Shown here: positions 7,867 to 15,522 of the stretch, piece by piece
Layout of the letters: every line of letters begins with the position of its first letter
Position numbering within the stretch: the first letter of the stretch is position 1
Assembly: GCF_001667265.1 (NCBI RefSeq)
Contig: NZ_LZHW01000010.1
Location: 1-64,000, forward strand
DNA length: 64,000 nt
Direction of reading: 5' to 3'
DNA from: Mycobacterium sp. ACS4331
GTDB taxonomy: Bacteria; Actinomycetota; Actinomycetes; Mycobacteriales; Mycobacteriaceae
The notes under the pieces: generated by a model
What the model was told of the DNA's origin: nothing
Databases searched by the model: none
What the model saw: the letters and a program-made list of their open reading frames with translations, nothing else
Translations under genes and position numbers: made by a program

Positions 7867-8583
7867 ATGGAGTGCGTGCAGTCGCTGCGAGGACTCAAAG
7901 CCGTCCTGTTCGACTTCTCCGGCACACTGTTCCGCCTGGAGGAGAAGGACAGCTGGTTCGAGGGAATCAAACTGCCGGGCCAGGCCGACCGGCGGATCGA
8001 CGGCCATGTCCAGGCCGAGTTGATGCGCAGGATGACCGCACCGACCGGGCACATGGTCCCGATGGGGCCCAACGAGCACTACGCCTGGACCAATCGAGAC
8101 CTCCAGCCGGACCTGCACCGCGAGGCCTACCTGCACGTGCTGCGGGAGTCCGGGGTGACCGACCACCACGCCGAATCGCTGTATCAGCGCCTGATCTCGC
8201 CGTCGTCGTGGACTCCGTACCTCGACACCGCCGACGTCCTGCGCAAGCTGTCCCAGTCGGGCATTCGGACCGCGGTGGTGTCCAACATCGCCTTCGACAT
8301 CCGCCCCGCATTCGAACGGATCGAGGCGACCGACCACGTCGACGAGTTCGTGCTGTCGTACGAGGTGGGCGCCGTCAAACCCGACCCGAAGATCTTCGCC
8401 ACCGCGCTGCAGCGCCTTGAGGTCGAGCCCGCCGAGGCGATCATGGTCGGCGACAGCGAGGAGGCCGACGGCGCGGTGCAGGCGCTGGGGTGCGAATTCG
8501 TGTTGGTCGATCCACTGCCGATCGCCGATCGCCCCGACGGCCTGCGGCGTGCACTGCTCCACCACGGCGTCGACGTCTCGTGA
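7867..8583 (+). CDS. HAD-superfamily hydrolase (subfamily IA)
   Basis: A 238-residue HAD hydrolase. Motif I is LFDFSGTLF with nucleophile D16. The usual +2 Asp is Ser (S18), a feature shared with haloacid dehalogenases and some phosphonatases rather than standard phosphatases. Motif II is AVVSN, motif III the Lys in GAVKPDPKIF, and motif IV IMVGDSEEAD. The cap domain lies between motifs I and II (residues ~25-115). It is divergent from the PIG-L operon across 158 bp, and its TGA overlaps the next gene's GTG (GTGA), so the two are coupled. The substrate is unknown; the altered motif I makes a plain phosphatase role less certain. Confidence 0.87.
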   Translation: MECVQSLRGLKAVLFDFSGTLFRLEEKDSWFEGIKLPGQADRRIDGHVQAELMRRMTAPTGHMVPMGPNEHYAWTNRDLQPDLHREAYLHVLRESGVTDHHAESLYQRLISPSSWTPYLDTADVLRKLSQSGIRTAVVSNIAFDIRPAFERIEATDHVDEFVLSYEVGAVKPDPKIFATALQRLEVEPAEAIMVGDSEEADGAVQALGCEFVLVDPLPIADRPDGLRRALLHHGVDVS

Positions 8584-9035
8584 GCGAACGGATCCGGCCG
8601 CCCTGGTGGCTCAAGCCGTTCAACAGGGTCTTGATCGCCACCATGCGACTCGGTCTGCCGACGTTCGGCAGGGAGATGCCGTTGGTGCTGACCGTCGTCG
8701 GCCGCAGCTCCGGCAAGCCCCGCTCGACACCCATCACGCCGATGGTCGTCGATGGGCACCGGTACGTCGTCGGCGGATTCCCCGGCGCGGACTGGGTGCG
8801 CAACGCCCGCGCCAACCCCGCCGCGACGCTGACCAGGGGGCGCACAGACGAGCGCGTGCACATGACCGAGATGTCGGCCGAGGAGGCGCGGCCACTGCTG
8901 CGGCAGTTCCCCGCCCTGGTGCCGTCGGGTGTGGACTTCATGAAGAACGCCGGTCTGGTCACCAGCGATGCACCCGACGAGTTCGAGGCCCTCGCCGGTC
9001 GGTGCGCGGTGTTCCGGTTCGATCCGCTCGATTGA
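8580..9035 (+). CDS. Deazaflavin (F420)-dependent nitroreductase-family protein
   Basis: A 151-residue member of the Ddn/FDR-A family of split-barrel F420H2-dependent reductases, common in mycobacteria. Recognisable features are the positively charged entry segment LTVVGRSSGKPRSTP, the strand-turn YVVGGFPGADWVRNARANP (the 'GGxxxxPxWyhNl.anP' cofactor motif), and a C-terminal strand CAVFRFDPL. The GTG start at 8580 overlaps the HAD stop codon. Members reduce quinones, nitro compounds or enones with F420H2. A menaquinone gene follows 31 bp downstream, compatible with but not proof of a quinone-related role. Confidence 0.85.
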   Translation: MSERIRPPWWLKPFNRVLIATMRLGLPTFGREMPLVLTVVGRSSGKPRSTPITPMVVDGHRYVVGGFPGADWVRNARANPAATLTRGRTDERVHMTEMSAEEARPLLRQFPALVPSGVDFMKNAGLVTSDAPDEFEALAGRCAVFRFDPLD

Positions 9036-9066
9036 GGCCGCGCCGCCACGACTACGGTGTGATGTC

Positions 9067-9984
9067 GTGAGCGAAAACCCCTTCGATCCCAGTCTGTGGC
9101 GGCCGGTGGACGGGTTTGCCGATCTGATCGACATCACCTACCACCGCCACATCGACAGCGCGGGCCGCCCGCAGCCGACCGTGCGCATCGCCTTCAACCG
9201 ACCCGAGGTGCGCAACGCGTTCCGGCCCGGCACGGTTGACGAGTTGTACCGCGCGCTGGACCACGCCCGGATGTCCCCAGACGTCGGAGTCGTCCTGCTC
9301 ACCGGTAACGGGCCGTCCCCCAAGGACGGCGGCTGGGCGTTCTGCTCGGGCGGGGATCAGCGCATCCGCGGCCGCACCGGATATCAATACGCCGCCGGCG
9401 AGACCGCTGACACCGTCGACGTGGCGCGGGCCGGCCGTCTGCACATCCTGGAGGTGCAGCGACTCATTCGGTTCATGCCCAAACCCGTGATCTGCCTGGT
9501 GAACGGGTGGGCCGCGGGCGGCGGTCATTCTCTGCATGTGGTCTGTGACCTGACGTTGGCCAGCCGCGAGCACGCCAAGTTCAAGCAGACCGATGCCGAC
9601 GTGGGCAGCTTCGACGGCGGCTACGGCAGTGCGTATCTGGCGCGGCAGGTCGGCCAGAAGTTCGCACGCGAGATCTTCTTCCTGGGGCGCACGTACACCG
9701 CCGAGCAGATGCACCATATGGGTGCGGTGAACGAGGTGGTCGACCACGCCGACCTGGAGAATGTCGGGTTGGAGTGGGCTGCCGCGATCAACGGCAAATC
9801 GCCTCAGGCGCAACGGATGTTGAAGTACGCGTTCAATCTGCTCGACGACGGCCTGGTCGGTCAGCAGTTGTTCGCGGGCGAGGCCACCCGGTTGGCTTAC
9901 ATGACCGATGAGGCCGTCGAGGGACGCGATGCGTTCCTGGAGAAGCGCGATCCCAACTGGGATCCGTTCCCGCGGTACTTCTGA
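9067..9984 (+). CDS. menB: 1,4-dihydroxy-2-naphthoyl-CoA synthase (MenB)
   Basis: A crotonase-fold enzyme of 305 residues that closes the second ring of the menaquinone head group, converting o-succinylbenzoyl-CoA to 1,4-dihydroxy-2-naphthoyl-CoA. Diagnostic features are FCSGGDQRIRG in the long active-site loop, the oxyanion-hole segment NGWAAGGGHSLHVVCDL, the catalytic Asp region DVGSFDGGYGSAYLA, and the C-terminal NWDPFPRYF that reaches into a neighbouring subunit. The GTG start at 9067 is the only start giving the family length (~305-315). With menE (15.5 kb) and menA (22.9 kb) it forms the men gene set of the window. It acts in the cytoplasm. Confidence 0.97.
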   Translation: MSENPFDPSLWRPVDGFADLIDITYHRHIDSAGRPQPTVRIAFNRPEVRNAFRPGTVDELYRALDHARMSPDVGVVLLTGNGPSPKDGGWAFCSGGDQRIRGRTGYQYAAGETADTVDVARAGRLHILEVQRLIRFMPKPVICLVNGWAAGGGHSLHVVCDLTLASREHAKFKQTDADVGSFDGGYGSAYLARQVGQKFAREIFFLGRTYTAEQMHHMGAVNEVVDHADLENVGLEWAAAINGKSPQAQRMLKYAFNLLDDGLVGQQLFAGEATRLAYMTDEAVEGRDAFLEKRDPNWDPFPRYF

Positions 9985-10243
9985 GGTATCGGGCTTTCGG
10001 CTGCCGTCGGCGTCTGTGGGGATTGGCGTGCGGCGCCCTCGGGGTCGCGGTGTTGCGGCGTTCCAGCGCTTCGTGGCACCGGTCTCGCCCGGCCCCCGGG
10101 ACTGTGTCTCCGGGTCCGTTGTTTGAAATGCCCGACTACGAGCGAATTTCACGGGATCATGCTTCTTCGGCCACGTGGACGCTTGAAATCTCTTCTGCCC
10201 CTTGGGTTTCTCCTGCCACATCGCGACAGGGTTTGTCGGTGGT

Positions 10244-10259
10244 TCGAACTACTGTTCGA
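10244..10259. promoter_or_regulatory. LexA SOS box
   Basis: Positions 10244-10259 read TCGAACTACTGTTCGA, an exact match to the mycobacterial/Gram-positive SOS consensus TCGAAC-N4-GTTCGA. It ends 2 bp before the ATG of the HNH gene at 10262, so bound LexA would block its promoter or start. The rest of the 277-bp gap after menB (9985-10243) shows no other recognisable feature. Confidence 0.85.
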
Positions 10260-10261
10260 GT

Positions 10262-11635
10262 ATGACGTCAGTGGCCGCCCTGCTCTCTGAGCTTGAGGGC
10301 GTCCACGCCCGCCTGGCCGCCGCCAGCGTCGATGACCTCTCCGCCACGCAGGTGCTGACCGTGATGGAACGCCTCCAGAAAGTCAGCTGGGCCGATGCGG
10401 CCGTCGACCACAAACTCATTGTGCGGTTGCAGGAGTGTGGGCCCGACGAGTTGGGTGGGGACACGGTCGCCAAGGTCCTGACCCACCGGCTGAGGATCCC
10501 GGCCGACGAGGCCCGCCAGCGCGTCGCCGACGCCGAAGTCCTGGGACCGCGGCGGGCGATGACCGGCGAGGTGTTGGAACCGGTCATGCCGAACGTCGCT
10601 GCCCGGGTGGCTGAGGGACGGGTCGGACCCGCGCACGTGGACAGGATCCGAAAGTTCTTCACAGCTCTGCCCGACCATGTGGATCTCAGTGCCCGTGTCG
10701 AGGCGGAGCGGTTGGCCGCCGACCACGCCGCCACGATGGGGGTGCCCGACCTGCGGGCCGCACTGGAGCGGATGCTGTTGTGGCTGGATCCCGACGGGTC
10801 GTTCAACGACGCCGACATCCAACGCCGCCGCGGTATCACCTTCGGCAAGCAGGGTCCGGACGGACTCATCCGAGTCAGTGGACACCTCACCCCGGAAGCG
10901 TGGGCAGTCTGGGAGCCGGTGATGGCGACGAAGGCCGCCCCCGGGATGTGCAACCCCGACGATGAGAATCCGTGTGTGTCGGGGCGGCCCACCCAAGAGC
11001 AGATCAAAGCCGATCAGCGCACCACAGCCCAACGCCAGCACGACGCCCTGGTCGCCGCCGGACGCATGCTGCTGGCCTCCAAGAAGCTGGGCAAGCTCAA
11101 CGGGCTACCGGTGACCGTCATCGTCTCCACGACGTTGAAGGAGCTGTCCTCGGGGGCGGGGTTCGGGATCACCGCCGGTGGGTCGTTGTTGCCAATGCGG
11201 GATCTGATCCGGATGGCCACCCACGCCTTCCACTACCTGTCAGTCTTCGACGACGACGGCCAAGCCCTGTATCTGGGGCGGGCCAAGCGGATCGCCACCC
11301 CCGCCCAACGCATCGTGCTGCACGCCCGCGACCGGGGATGCACCGCACCCGGTTGCACCGCCTCGGCGTATCAATCCCAGGTCCACCACGCCACCCTCGA
11401 TTGGGGCCAGGGCGGGGAAACGAATATCAACGAGTTGGCTTTGGCGTGCGGGCCCGACAACCGCAAAGTCGGCCCCACCAAATGGCGAACCCGCATGCGC
11501 CGCGGGCGGTGTGAATGGATCCCGCCACCGCATCTCGACAATGGTGGACCACGGGTCAACGACCACCACCACCCCGAAAACCTCCTCGCACCCCGCGACC
11601 CGGAGGACAACGAAGGCGGCCCCGACCCCGACTGA
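10262..11635 (+). CDS. 13E12-family DUF222/HNH endonuclease-like protein
   Basis: A 457-residue protein of the mycobacterial 13E12 repeat family: an N-terminal DUF222 helical domain (residues ~10-300) and a C-terminal HNH nuclease fold. The nuclease part starts at DRGCTAPGCTASAYQSQVHH with a CxxC-like zinc knuckle, then HH, Asn in NINELALACGPDN, and a final basic segment. ATG at 10262 directly follows a perfect SOS box, so the gene should be DNA-damage inducible. It sits between menB and the SDR gene, which I recall as adjacent in M. tuberculosis, suggesting insertion of this multicopy element. Its biological role is unknown; homing-like or DNA-repair roles have been discussed. Confidence 0.9.
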   Translation: MTSVAALLSELEGVHARLAAASVDDLSATQVLTVMERLQKVSWADAAVDHKLIVRLQECGPDELGGDTVAKVLTHRLRIPADEARQRVADAEVLGPRRAMTGEVLEPVMPNVAARVAEGRVGPAHVDRIRKFFTALPDHVDLSARVEAERLAADHAATMGVPDLRAALERMLLWLDPDGSFNDADIQRRRGITFGKQGPDGLIRVSGHLTPEAWAVWEPVMATKAAPGMCNPDDENPCVSGRPTQEQIKADQRTTAQRQHDALVAAGRMLLASKKLGKLNGLPVTVIVSTTLKELSSGAGFGITAGGSLLPMRDLIRMATHAFHYLSVFDDDGQALYLGRAKRIATPAQRIVLHARDRGCTAPGCTASAYQSQVHHATLDWGQGGETNINELALACGPDNRKVGPTKWRTRMRRGRCEWIPPPHLDNGGPRVNDHHHPENLLAPRDPEDNEGGPDPD

Positions 11636-11638
11636 GTC

Positions 11639-11688
11639 GGGAGGGTGAACGCAGCCCGGAGGGCGAACGCAGTCCGGAGGGTGTCGGC
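11639..11688. repeat. 18-bp imperfect tandem repeat downstream of HNH gene
   Basis: About 2.7 copies of an 18-bp unit (consensus CGGAGGGYGAACGCAGYC) run from just after the HNH stop codon: two near-full copies and a diverged third. It lies in the 169-bp gap before the SDR gene. No coding or hairpin function is evident; it may mark the edge of the inserted 13E12 element. Confidence 0.6.
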
Positions 11689-11804
11689 ATGGCACGACAC
11701 AGCCGGGTAGGCCGACGCAGTCGGCCGGGATGCGACCGCCTCCTGTACGCGGCTCGATGAACACAACAGAGGCTTGCCAGTCGGGCGAATTAGAGTGCAG
11801 TTTC

Positions 11805-12650
11805 GTGAACCCTCTGCGCCGTCTGACGGACTCCCTGGCAATGGCCGGGATGCGCCCACCGCTGAGCCTGCCCACCGGCACGCGCATCGACCTGCGCGGA
11901 AAGCGGGTGCTGCTGACAGGTGCTTCGTCCGGAATCGGCGAGGCCGCGGCCAGACAGTTCGCCGACGCGGGCGCCGCGGTGATCCTGGTCGCCCGGCGGC
12001 AGGAACTGCTCGACGAAGTGGCGGCCCGCATCATCGACAACGGTGGTGATGCGCGGGCCGTGGCGTGTGACCTCGCAGATCTGGAGGCCATCGACGCGAT
12101 CGCGGAAACCGTTGGCGCCGTGGACATTCTGATCAACAACGCGGGACGTTCGATTCGCAGGCCGATGGCCGAGTCGCTGGACCGCTGGCACGACGTCGAG
12201 CGCACCATGACGCTGAACTACTACGCGCCGCTGCGCCTCATCCGGGCGTTCGCCCCCGGCATGATCGAGCGCGGCGACGGCCACATCATCAACGTCGCCA
12301 CGTGGGGTGTCATGAACGAGGCCGCACCGCTTTTCGCGGTGTACAACGCGTCCAAGGCGGCACTGTCCGCAGTCAGCCGAGTCATCGAAACCGAATGGGC
12401 CCCCAAGGGCGTGCATTCGACCACGTTGTACTACCCGTTGGTCGCGACGCCCATGATCGCGCCGACCAAGGCCTACGACGGCCTGCCGGCACTGTCAGCC
12501 GAGGAGGCGGGCGAGTGGATGATCCGCGCCGCTCGCACCCGACCCGTGCGGATTGCGCCGCGCATCGCGGTGACCGCCCGCGCCGTCGACGTCGTCGCAC
12601 CCGGCCTGCTGGCGAACATCATGAAACGCCAAGGCATCCAACCCACCTGA
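11805..12650 (+). CDS. Short-chain dehydrogenase/reductase
   Basis: A classical SDR of 281 residues. After a ~30-residue leader comes the Rossmann motif LLTGASSGIGEAAARQFA, then CDLADLEA, the NAG motif ILINNAGRS, and the active-site YNASK after a Ser/Thr-bearing strand (HIINVATWGVMNEA). GTG at 11805 is chosen, as upstream in-frame codons fall in repeat-like sequence. It corresponds by order and type to M. tuberculosis Rv0547c (from memory). Substrates of this subgroup are probably lipid alcohols or ketones, but nothing in the sequence fixes this. A glyoxalase-fold gene follows 50 bp downstream on the same strand. Confidence 0.9.
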   Translation: MNPLRRLTDSLAMAGMRPPLSLPTGTRIDLRGKRVLLTGASSGIGEAAARQFADAGAAVILVARRQELLDEVAARIIDNGGDARAVACDLADLEAIDAIAETVGAVDILINNAGRSIRRPMAESLDRWHDVERTMTLNYYAPLRLIRAFAPGMIERGDGHIINVATWGVMNEAAPLFAVYNASKAALSAVSRVIETEWAPKGVHSTTLYYPLVATPMIAPTKAYDGLPALSAEEAGEWMIRAARTRPVRIAPRIAVTARAVDVVAPGLLANIMKRQGIQPT

Positions 12651-12700
12651 CCCGGTGTGTCGCACGTGATCACGAGCCGACACCAACAAGACTGTTCGTC

Positions 12701-13087
12701 ATGGAGATTCTGGCCAGCCGGGTGCTGTTCCGGCCGGCAGACTATGAGCGGTCACTGGCCTTCTACCGCGACACGCTCGGATTGGCGATCGCCCGTGAGT
12801 ACGGCGGCGGCACGGTCTTCTACGCGGGCCAGTCGCTGATCGAACTGGCCGGGCACGGCGGACCACCCGCGGGATCGCCGCCGTTTCCCGGCGCACTGTG
12901 GCTGCAGGTCCGAGATCTCTACGCCACGCAGACCGAACTGCAGGCCCGGGGCGCACAGATCAGCCGCGAGGCCCGTCGCGAACCGTGGGGGTTGCATGAG
13001 ATGCACGTCGCCGACCCCGATGGCGTCACCCTGATCTTCGTGCAGGTGCCCGAGACGCATCCGCTGCGCCGGGACACCCGAGACTGA
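12701..13087 (+). CDS. Glyoxalase/bleomycin-resistance (VOC) superfamily protein
   Basis: A 128-residue vicinal-oxygen-chelate fold protein made of two beta-alpha-beta-beta-beta modules: RVLFRPADYERSLAFYRDTLGL, then the central GALWLQVRDLYATQTELQARG, ending in LHEMHVADPDGVTLIFVQVPE. The usual metal ligands (His/Glu at strand positions) are only partly evident: E in SLIELAGHG and H in LHEMHV. ATG at 12701 gives the family length and matches M. tuberculosis Rv0546c (128 aa, from memory). It follows the SDR on the same strand and converges on the inverted pit block. The catalysed reaction is unknown. Confidence 0.87.
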   Translation: MEILASRVLFRPADYERSLAFYRDTLGLAIAREYGGGTVFYAGQSLIELAGHGGPPAGSPPFPGALWLQVRDLYATQTELQARGAQISREARREPWGLHEMHVADPDGVTLIFVQVPETHPLRRDTRD

Positions 13088-13129
13088 ACCCCGCAAGCGG
13101 CGGGCGGCCGTCGTTCAGACGGCTCCCGA

Positions 13130-13438
13130 TCAACGCGCCGGGGCCGCCAGCGGCCACCCGACGGACGCCAACCGCGCGGCCACCTGGTGGATCTCCTGCG
13201 GGTTGGGCTCCTTCTCGGCAACCTCACGGATGGCCTGCTCGATCTGCTCCGGCGTGACCGGTGCGGCGTCGTCGCTCTGCAGCAGCACGACCCGCGCCGC
13301 CAGCTTGACCTCTTCCTCGGTCAACGTGCGGGCCAGCAGCGCCAGCAGCGGAAAGTAATCCTTGGTGGGCACGCCTTGCGGATAACCGTCGTGCAGCCAG
13401 TGCAGGACGTTGTCGAGAACGCTCGGGCTTTCAGACAC
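13130..13438 (-). CDS. DUF3349 domain protein (copy A)
   Basis: A 102-residue DUF3349 protein, a mycobacterial/actinobacterial all-helical family of unknown function. Conserved features are GYPQGVPTKDYFPLLALLARTLTEEEV near the N-terminus and a C-terminal helix ending SVGWPL. It is the last gene of the inverted pit - membrane protein - DUF3349 unit, 7 bp after the membrane protein's stop. A second, diverged DUF3349 gene lies in the opposite orientation at 15220, so the pit block is flanked by inverted paralogues. Its location beside a phosphate transporter is the only functional hint. Confidence 0.88.
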   Translation of the reverse strand: MSESPSVLDNVLHWLHDGYPQGVPTKDYFPLLALLARTLTEEEVKLAARVVLLQSDDAAPVTPEQIEQAIREVAEKEPNPQEIHQVAARLASVGWPLAAPAR

Positions 13439-13445
13439 TCCAACC

Positions 13446-13730
13446 TCACTTCTTGGGGATGAAGGGGAACATGTCGACGTCGAAGTGGTGAATGACGGTC
13501 GTGCGCGTGATCCACAGGATGGCCGCGACGATCACCAGTCCGACGAATGCGAACAACAGCAGACCAAGAAACCTCAGGGCGGGGTTCGGTGCCCGCTTCG
13601 CGCCGTCGACGTCGACGTCACCGGCTCCGGCCGAATGGAAGACCAGGCCGACCGCGAACAGCGCGGGCAGACCGGCACCCAGGATCAGACCCACCACGAG
13701 CACCCGGAAGATGCTGTCCACGTAATGCAT
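13446..13730 (-). CDS. Small two-TM membrane protein downstream of pit
   Basis: A 94-residue protein with two predicted membrane helices (about residues 8-32, FRVLVVGLILGAGLPALFAVGLVF, and 52-75, LRFLGLLLFAFVGLVIVAAILW) separated by a polar loop, and a C-terminal tail containing HHFDVDMFPF. It is coupled to pit: the pit TGA and this ATG share one base (TGATG at 13730). It corresponds to Rv0544c by order (from memory). An accessory or regulatory subunit of the phosphate permease is plausible; the function is unknown. Confidence 0.85.
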   Translation of the reverse strand: MHYVDSIFRVLVVGLILGAGLPALFAVGLVFHSAGAGDVDVDGAKRAPNPALRFLGLLLFAFVGLVIVAAILWITRTTVIHHFDVDMFPFIPKK

Positions 13731-15010
13731 CAGAGCGTCCCTGCCTTGGTCTCGTCACCGGACACCGGTGTCACGGTGAGGTCTGTCGCAACGCCCCGCA
13801 GATCTGCGGGCACCACCGAGTTGGTGGTGGTGTCCCAGTCGGCGTTGACGTTGGTGTGGTCGACCTTCTGCTGCTGGGCCCGCCGCCACATGTAGTAGGA
13901 CAGACCGACCAGGACGCTGAAGATCACCAGATCGCCGACCAGCGGCGACGTGATGCCCGCGATGCCGTGGGAGACCCAGAAGGTGACCGCGCCGACCAGG
14001 CCCGCAGCGGGCAGCGTCACCAGCCACGCGACGGCCATCCGGCCGGCAACCGCCCACCGCACCTCGGCGCCCGGCTTGCCGACGCCCGATCCCAGGATCG
14101 AACCGGTGGCGACATGCGTGGTCGACAGCGCCATGCCCGCGGCACTGGAACTGAGAATGATGGCCGCGGACGAGGCCTCCGCGGCAAGCCCCTGCGGGGA
14201 CTCGATCTCGACCAGGCCCTTGCCGAGCGTCCGGATGACGCGCCACCCGCCGAGGTAGGTGCCCAAACCGATGGCCAGCGCACAGCTGGCGATCACCCAG
14301 AACGGCAGGCCGTCCTCCTTGACGTTGCCGGTCAGGTGGCCGGTGGTGATCAGCGCGAGCGCGATGACGCCCATGGTCTTCTGGGCGTCGTTGGTGCCGT
14401 GCGACAGCGCGACCAGGGAGGCCGTCGCGATCTGTCCCCAGCGGAAGCCCCGCTCACGCTGGCGCTTGGCGACCCTGCGGGTGATGCGATAGACCAGCCA
14501 CGTGCCGCAGGCAGCGACGATGCCGGCGATCAGCGGTGCCGCGAGCGCGGGGATGAGCACCTTCTGCGTCACACCGGACCAGTTCACCCCGGCCAGGCCG
14601 ATCGCGGCGAGGCCGGCGCCGATCAGACCGCCGAAGAGCGCGTGCGACGAACTCGACGGGATGCCGAACAGCCACGTCAGCAGGTTCCACAGAATGCCGC
14701 CGATCAAACCGGCGAAGATGATGGTCAGACCCATCGACGCGTCGATGCTGGGCAGAAGTGAGCCGGTCTTGCCGTCTTGAATCTTGAGCACCGACGTCGT
14801 GACCGTGACGGCGACCTCGACCGAAAGGAATGCGCCGACGAGGTTGAGCACCCCCGCGAGCAGCACCGCGGTCTTGGGCTTGAGCGCCCGGGTCGCGATC
14901 GACGTCGCCATGGCGTTTCCGGTGTCGTGGAAGCCGTTGGTGAAGTCGAAAGCCAGGGCTGTTGTGACCAACAGCACCAAGATGATCAGCTCGGCGCTCA
15001 TGGTGCTCAT
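13730..15010 (-). CDS. pitA: Low-affinity inorganic phosphate transporter (Pit/PHO4 family)
   Basis: A 426-residue PiT-family permease that cotransports phosphate (as metal-phosphate in bacteria) with protons across the inner membrane. The two family signature repeats are visible: FTNGFHDTGNAMATSIATRAL near the N-terminus (residues ~24-44) and LSHGTNDAQKTMGVIALAL in the second half (~208-226), plus SSSHALFGGLIGAGLA. About ten to eleven hydrophobic segments are expected. ATG at 15010 is used; an alternative ATG is at 15001. Its promoter lies in the 209-bp gap shared with the divergent DUF3349 copy B, which contains a PHO-box-like repeat (15096-15117). In M. tuberculosis I recall pitA on the same strand as menE; here it is inverted. 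Confidence 0.95.
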   Translation of the reverse strand: MSTMSAELIILVLLVTTALAFDFTNGFHDTGNAMATSIATRALKPKTAVLLAGVLNLVGAFLSVEVAVTVTTSVLKIQDGKTGSLLPSIDASMGLTIIFAGLIGGILWNLLTWLFGIPSSSSHALFGGLIGAGLAAIGLAGVNWSGVTQKVLIPALAAPLIAGIVAACGTWLVYRITRRVAKRQRERGFRWGQIATASLVALSHGTNDAQKTMGVIALALITTGHLTGNVKEDGLPFWVIASCALAIGLGTYLGGWRVIRTLGKGLVEIESPQGLAAEASSAAIILSSSAAGMALSTTHVATGSILGSGVGKPGAEVRWAVAGRMAVAWLVTLPAAGLVGAVTFWVSHGIAGITSPLVGDLVIFSVLVGLSYYMWRRAQQQKVDHTNVNADWDTTTNSVVPADLRGVATDLTVTPVSGDETKAGTL

Positions 15011-15095
15011 TCTGGGGCCACACCGACCGATTTACCTAGCCGCGCCACGCCCCAGAACACCGAGCGAACTGGCACTTTGCCTGAGTGGTGACTGT

Positions 15096-15117
15096 GTTCA
15101 TCTACTGTTCATCTTCT
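15096..15117 (+). promoter_or_regulatory. PHO-box-like direct repeat (PhoP/RegX3-type)
   Basis: Two adjacent 11-bp direct repeats, GTTCATCTACT (15096-15106) and GTTCATCTTCT (15107-15117), differ at one base. The 11-bp period and GTTCA core match the architecture of actinobacterial PHO boxes bound by PhoP, and RegX3 in mycobacteria. The site lies 86 bp upstream of the pit ATG and 103 bp upstream of DUF3349 copy B. Phosphate-dependent control by the RegX3 encoded at 63 kb is a reasonable inference. Confidence 0.55.
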
Positions 15118-15219
15118 GTCTGGGACCCGTTGGCGGCAGCGGCTGCTCGCTGGCGGACGCGGGGGTGCTGCAGCACACTAGGATTCTGGTCGAGCCACGA
15201 CTTATCAGGAGCCGACGCC

Positions 15220-15522
15220 GTGAATCGTTTTCTCAGCTCGATCGTCTCCTGGCTGCGCGCGGGGTACCCCGAGGGCGTGCCCCAGAATGACTACCTGCCG
15301 TTGCTGGCGCTGCTGTCGCGCCGGCTGACCACCGACGAAGTCAAGATCGTGGCGGGCGAGCTCACGAGTCGGCCCGAGTTCGACGACATCGACATCGGCG
15401 CGGCCATCATGCGGATCACCGACGAACTCCCCTCCCCCACCGATGTCGAACGCGTTCGCGAGCGCCTCGCCGCCAAGGGGTGGCCGCTCGACGATCCCCG
15501 AGACGGGGAGGTCGGCGAATAG
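15220..15522 (+). CDS. DUF3349 domain protein (copy B)
   Basis: A 100-residue DUF3349 protein with the family core GYPEGVPQNDYLPLLALLSRRLT and C-terminal AAKGWPL. The GTG start at 15220 has a good Shine-Dalgarno sequence (AGGAG at 15207-15211, spacing 8). Its length and position beside menE match M. tuberculosis Rv0543c (from memory). It is only moderately similar to copy A at 13130, so any duplication is old. Its stop lies inside the 5' end of menE if menE starts at 15480, consistent with coupling. Function unknown. Confidence 0.9.
   Translation: MNRFLSSIVSWLRAGYPEGVPQNDYLPLLALLSRRLTTDEVKIVAGELTSRPEFDDIDIGAAIMRITDELPSPTDVERVRERLAAKGWPLDDPRDGEVGE

Noticed and set aside
13547..14761. 404-residue plus-strand open frame
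   Set aside because: Antisense to pit; composition is shadow-like and no domain is visible.
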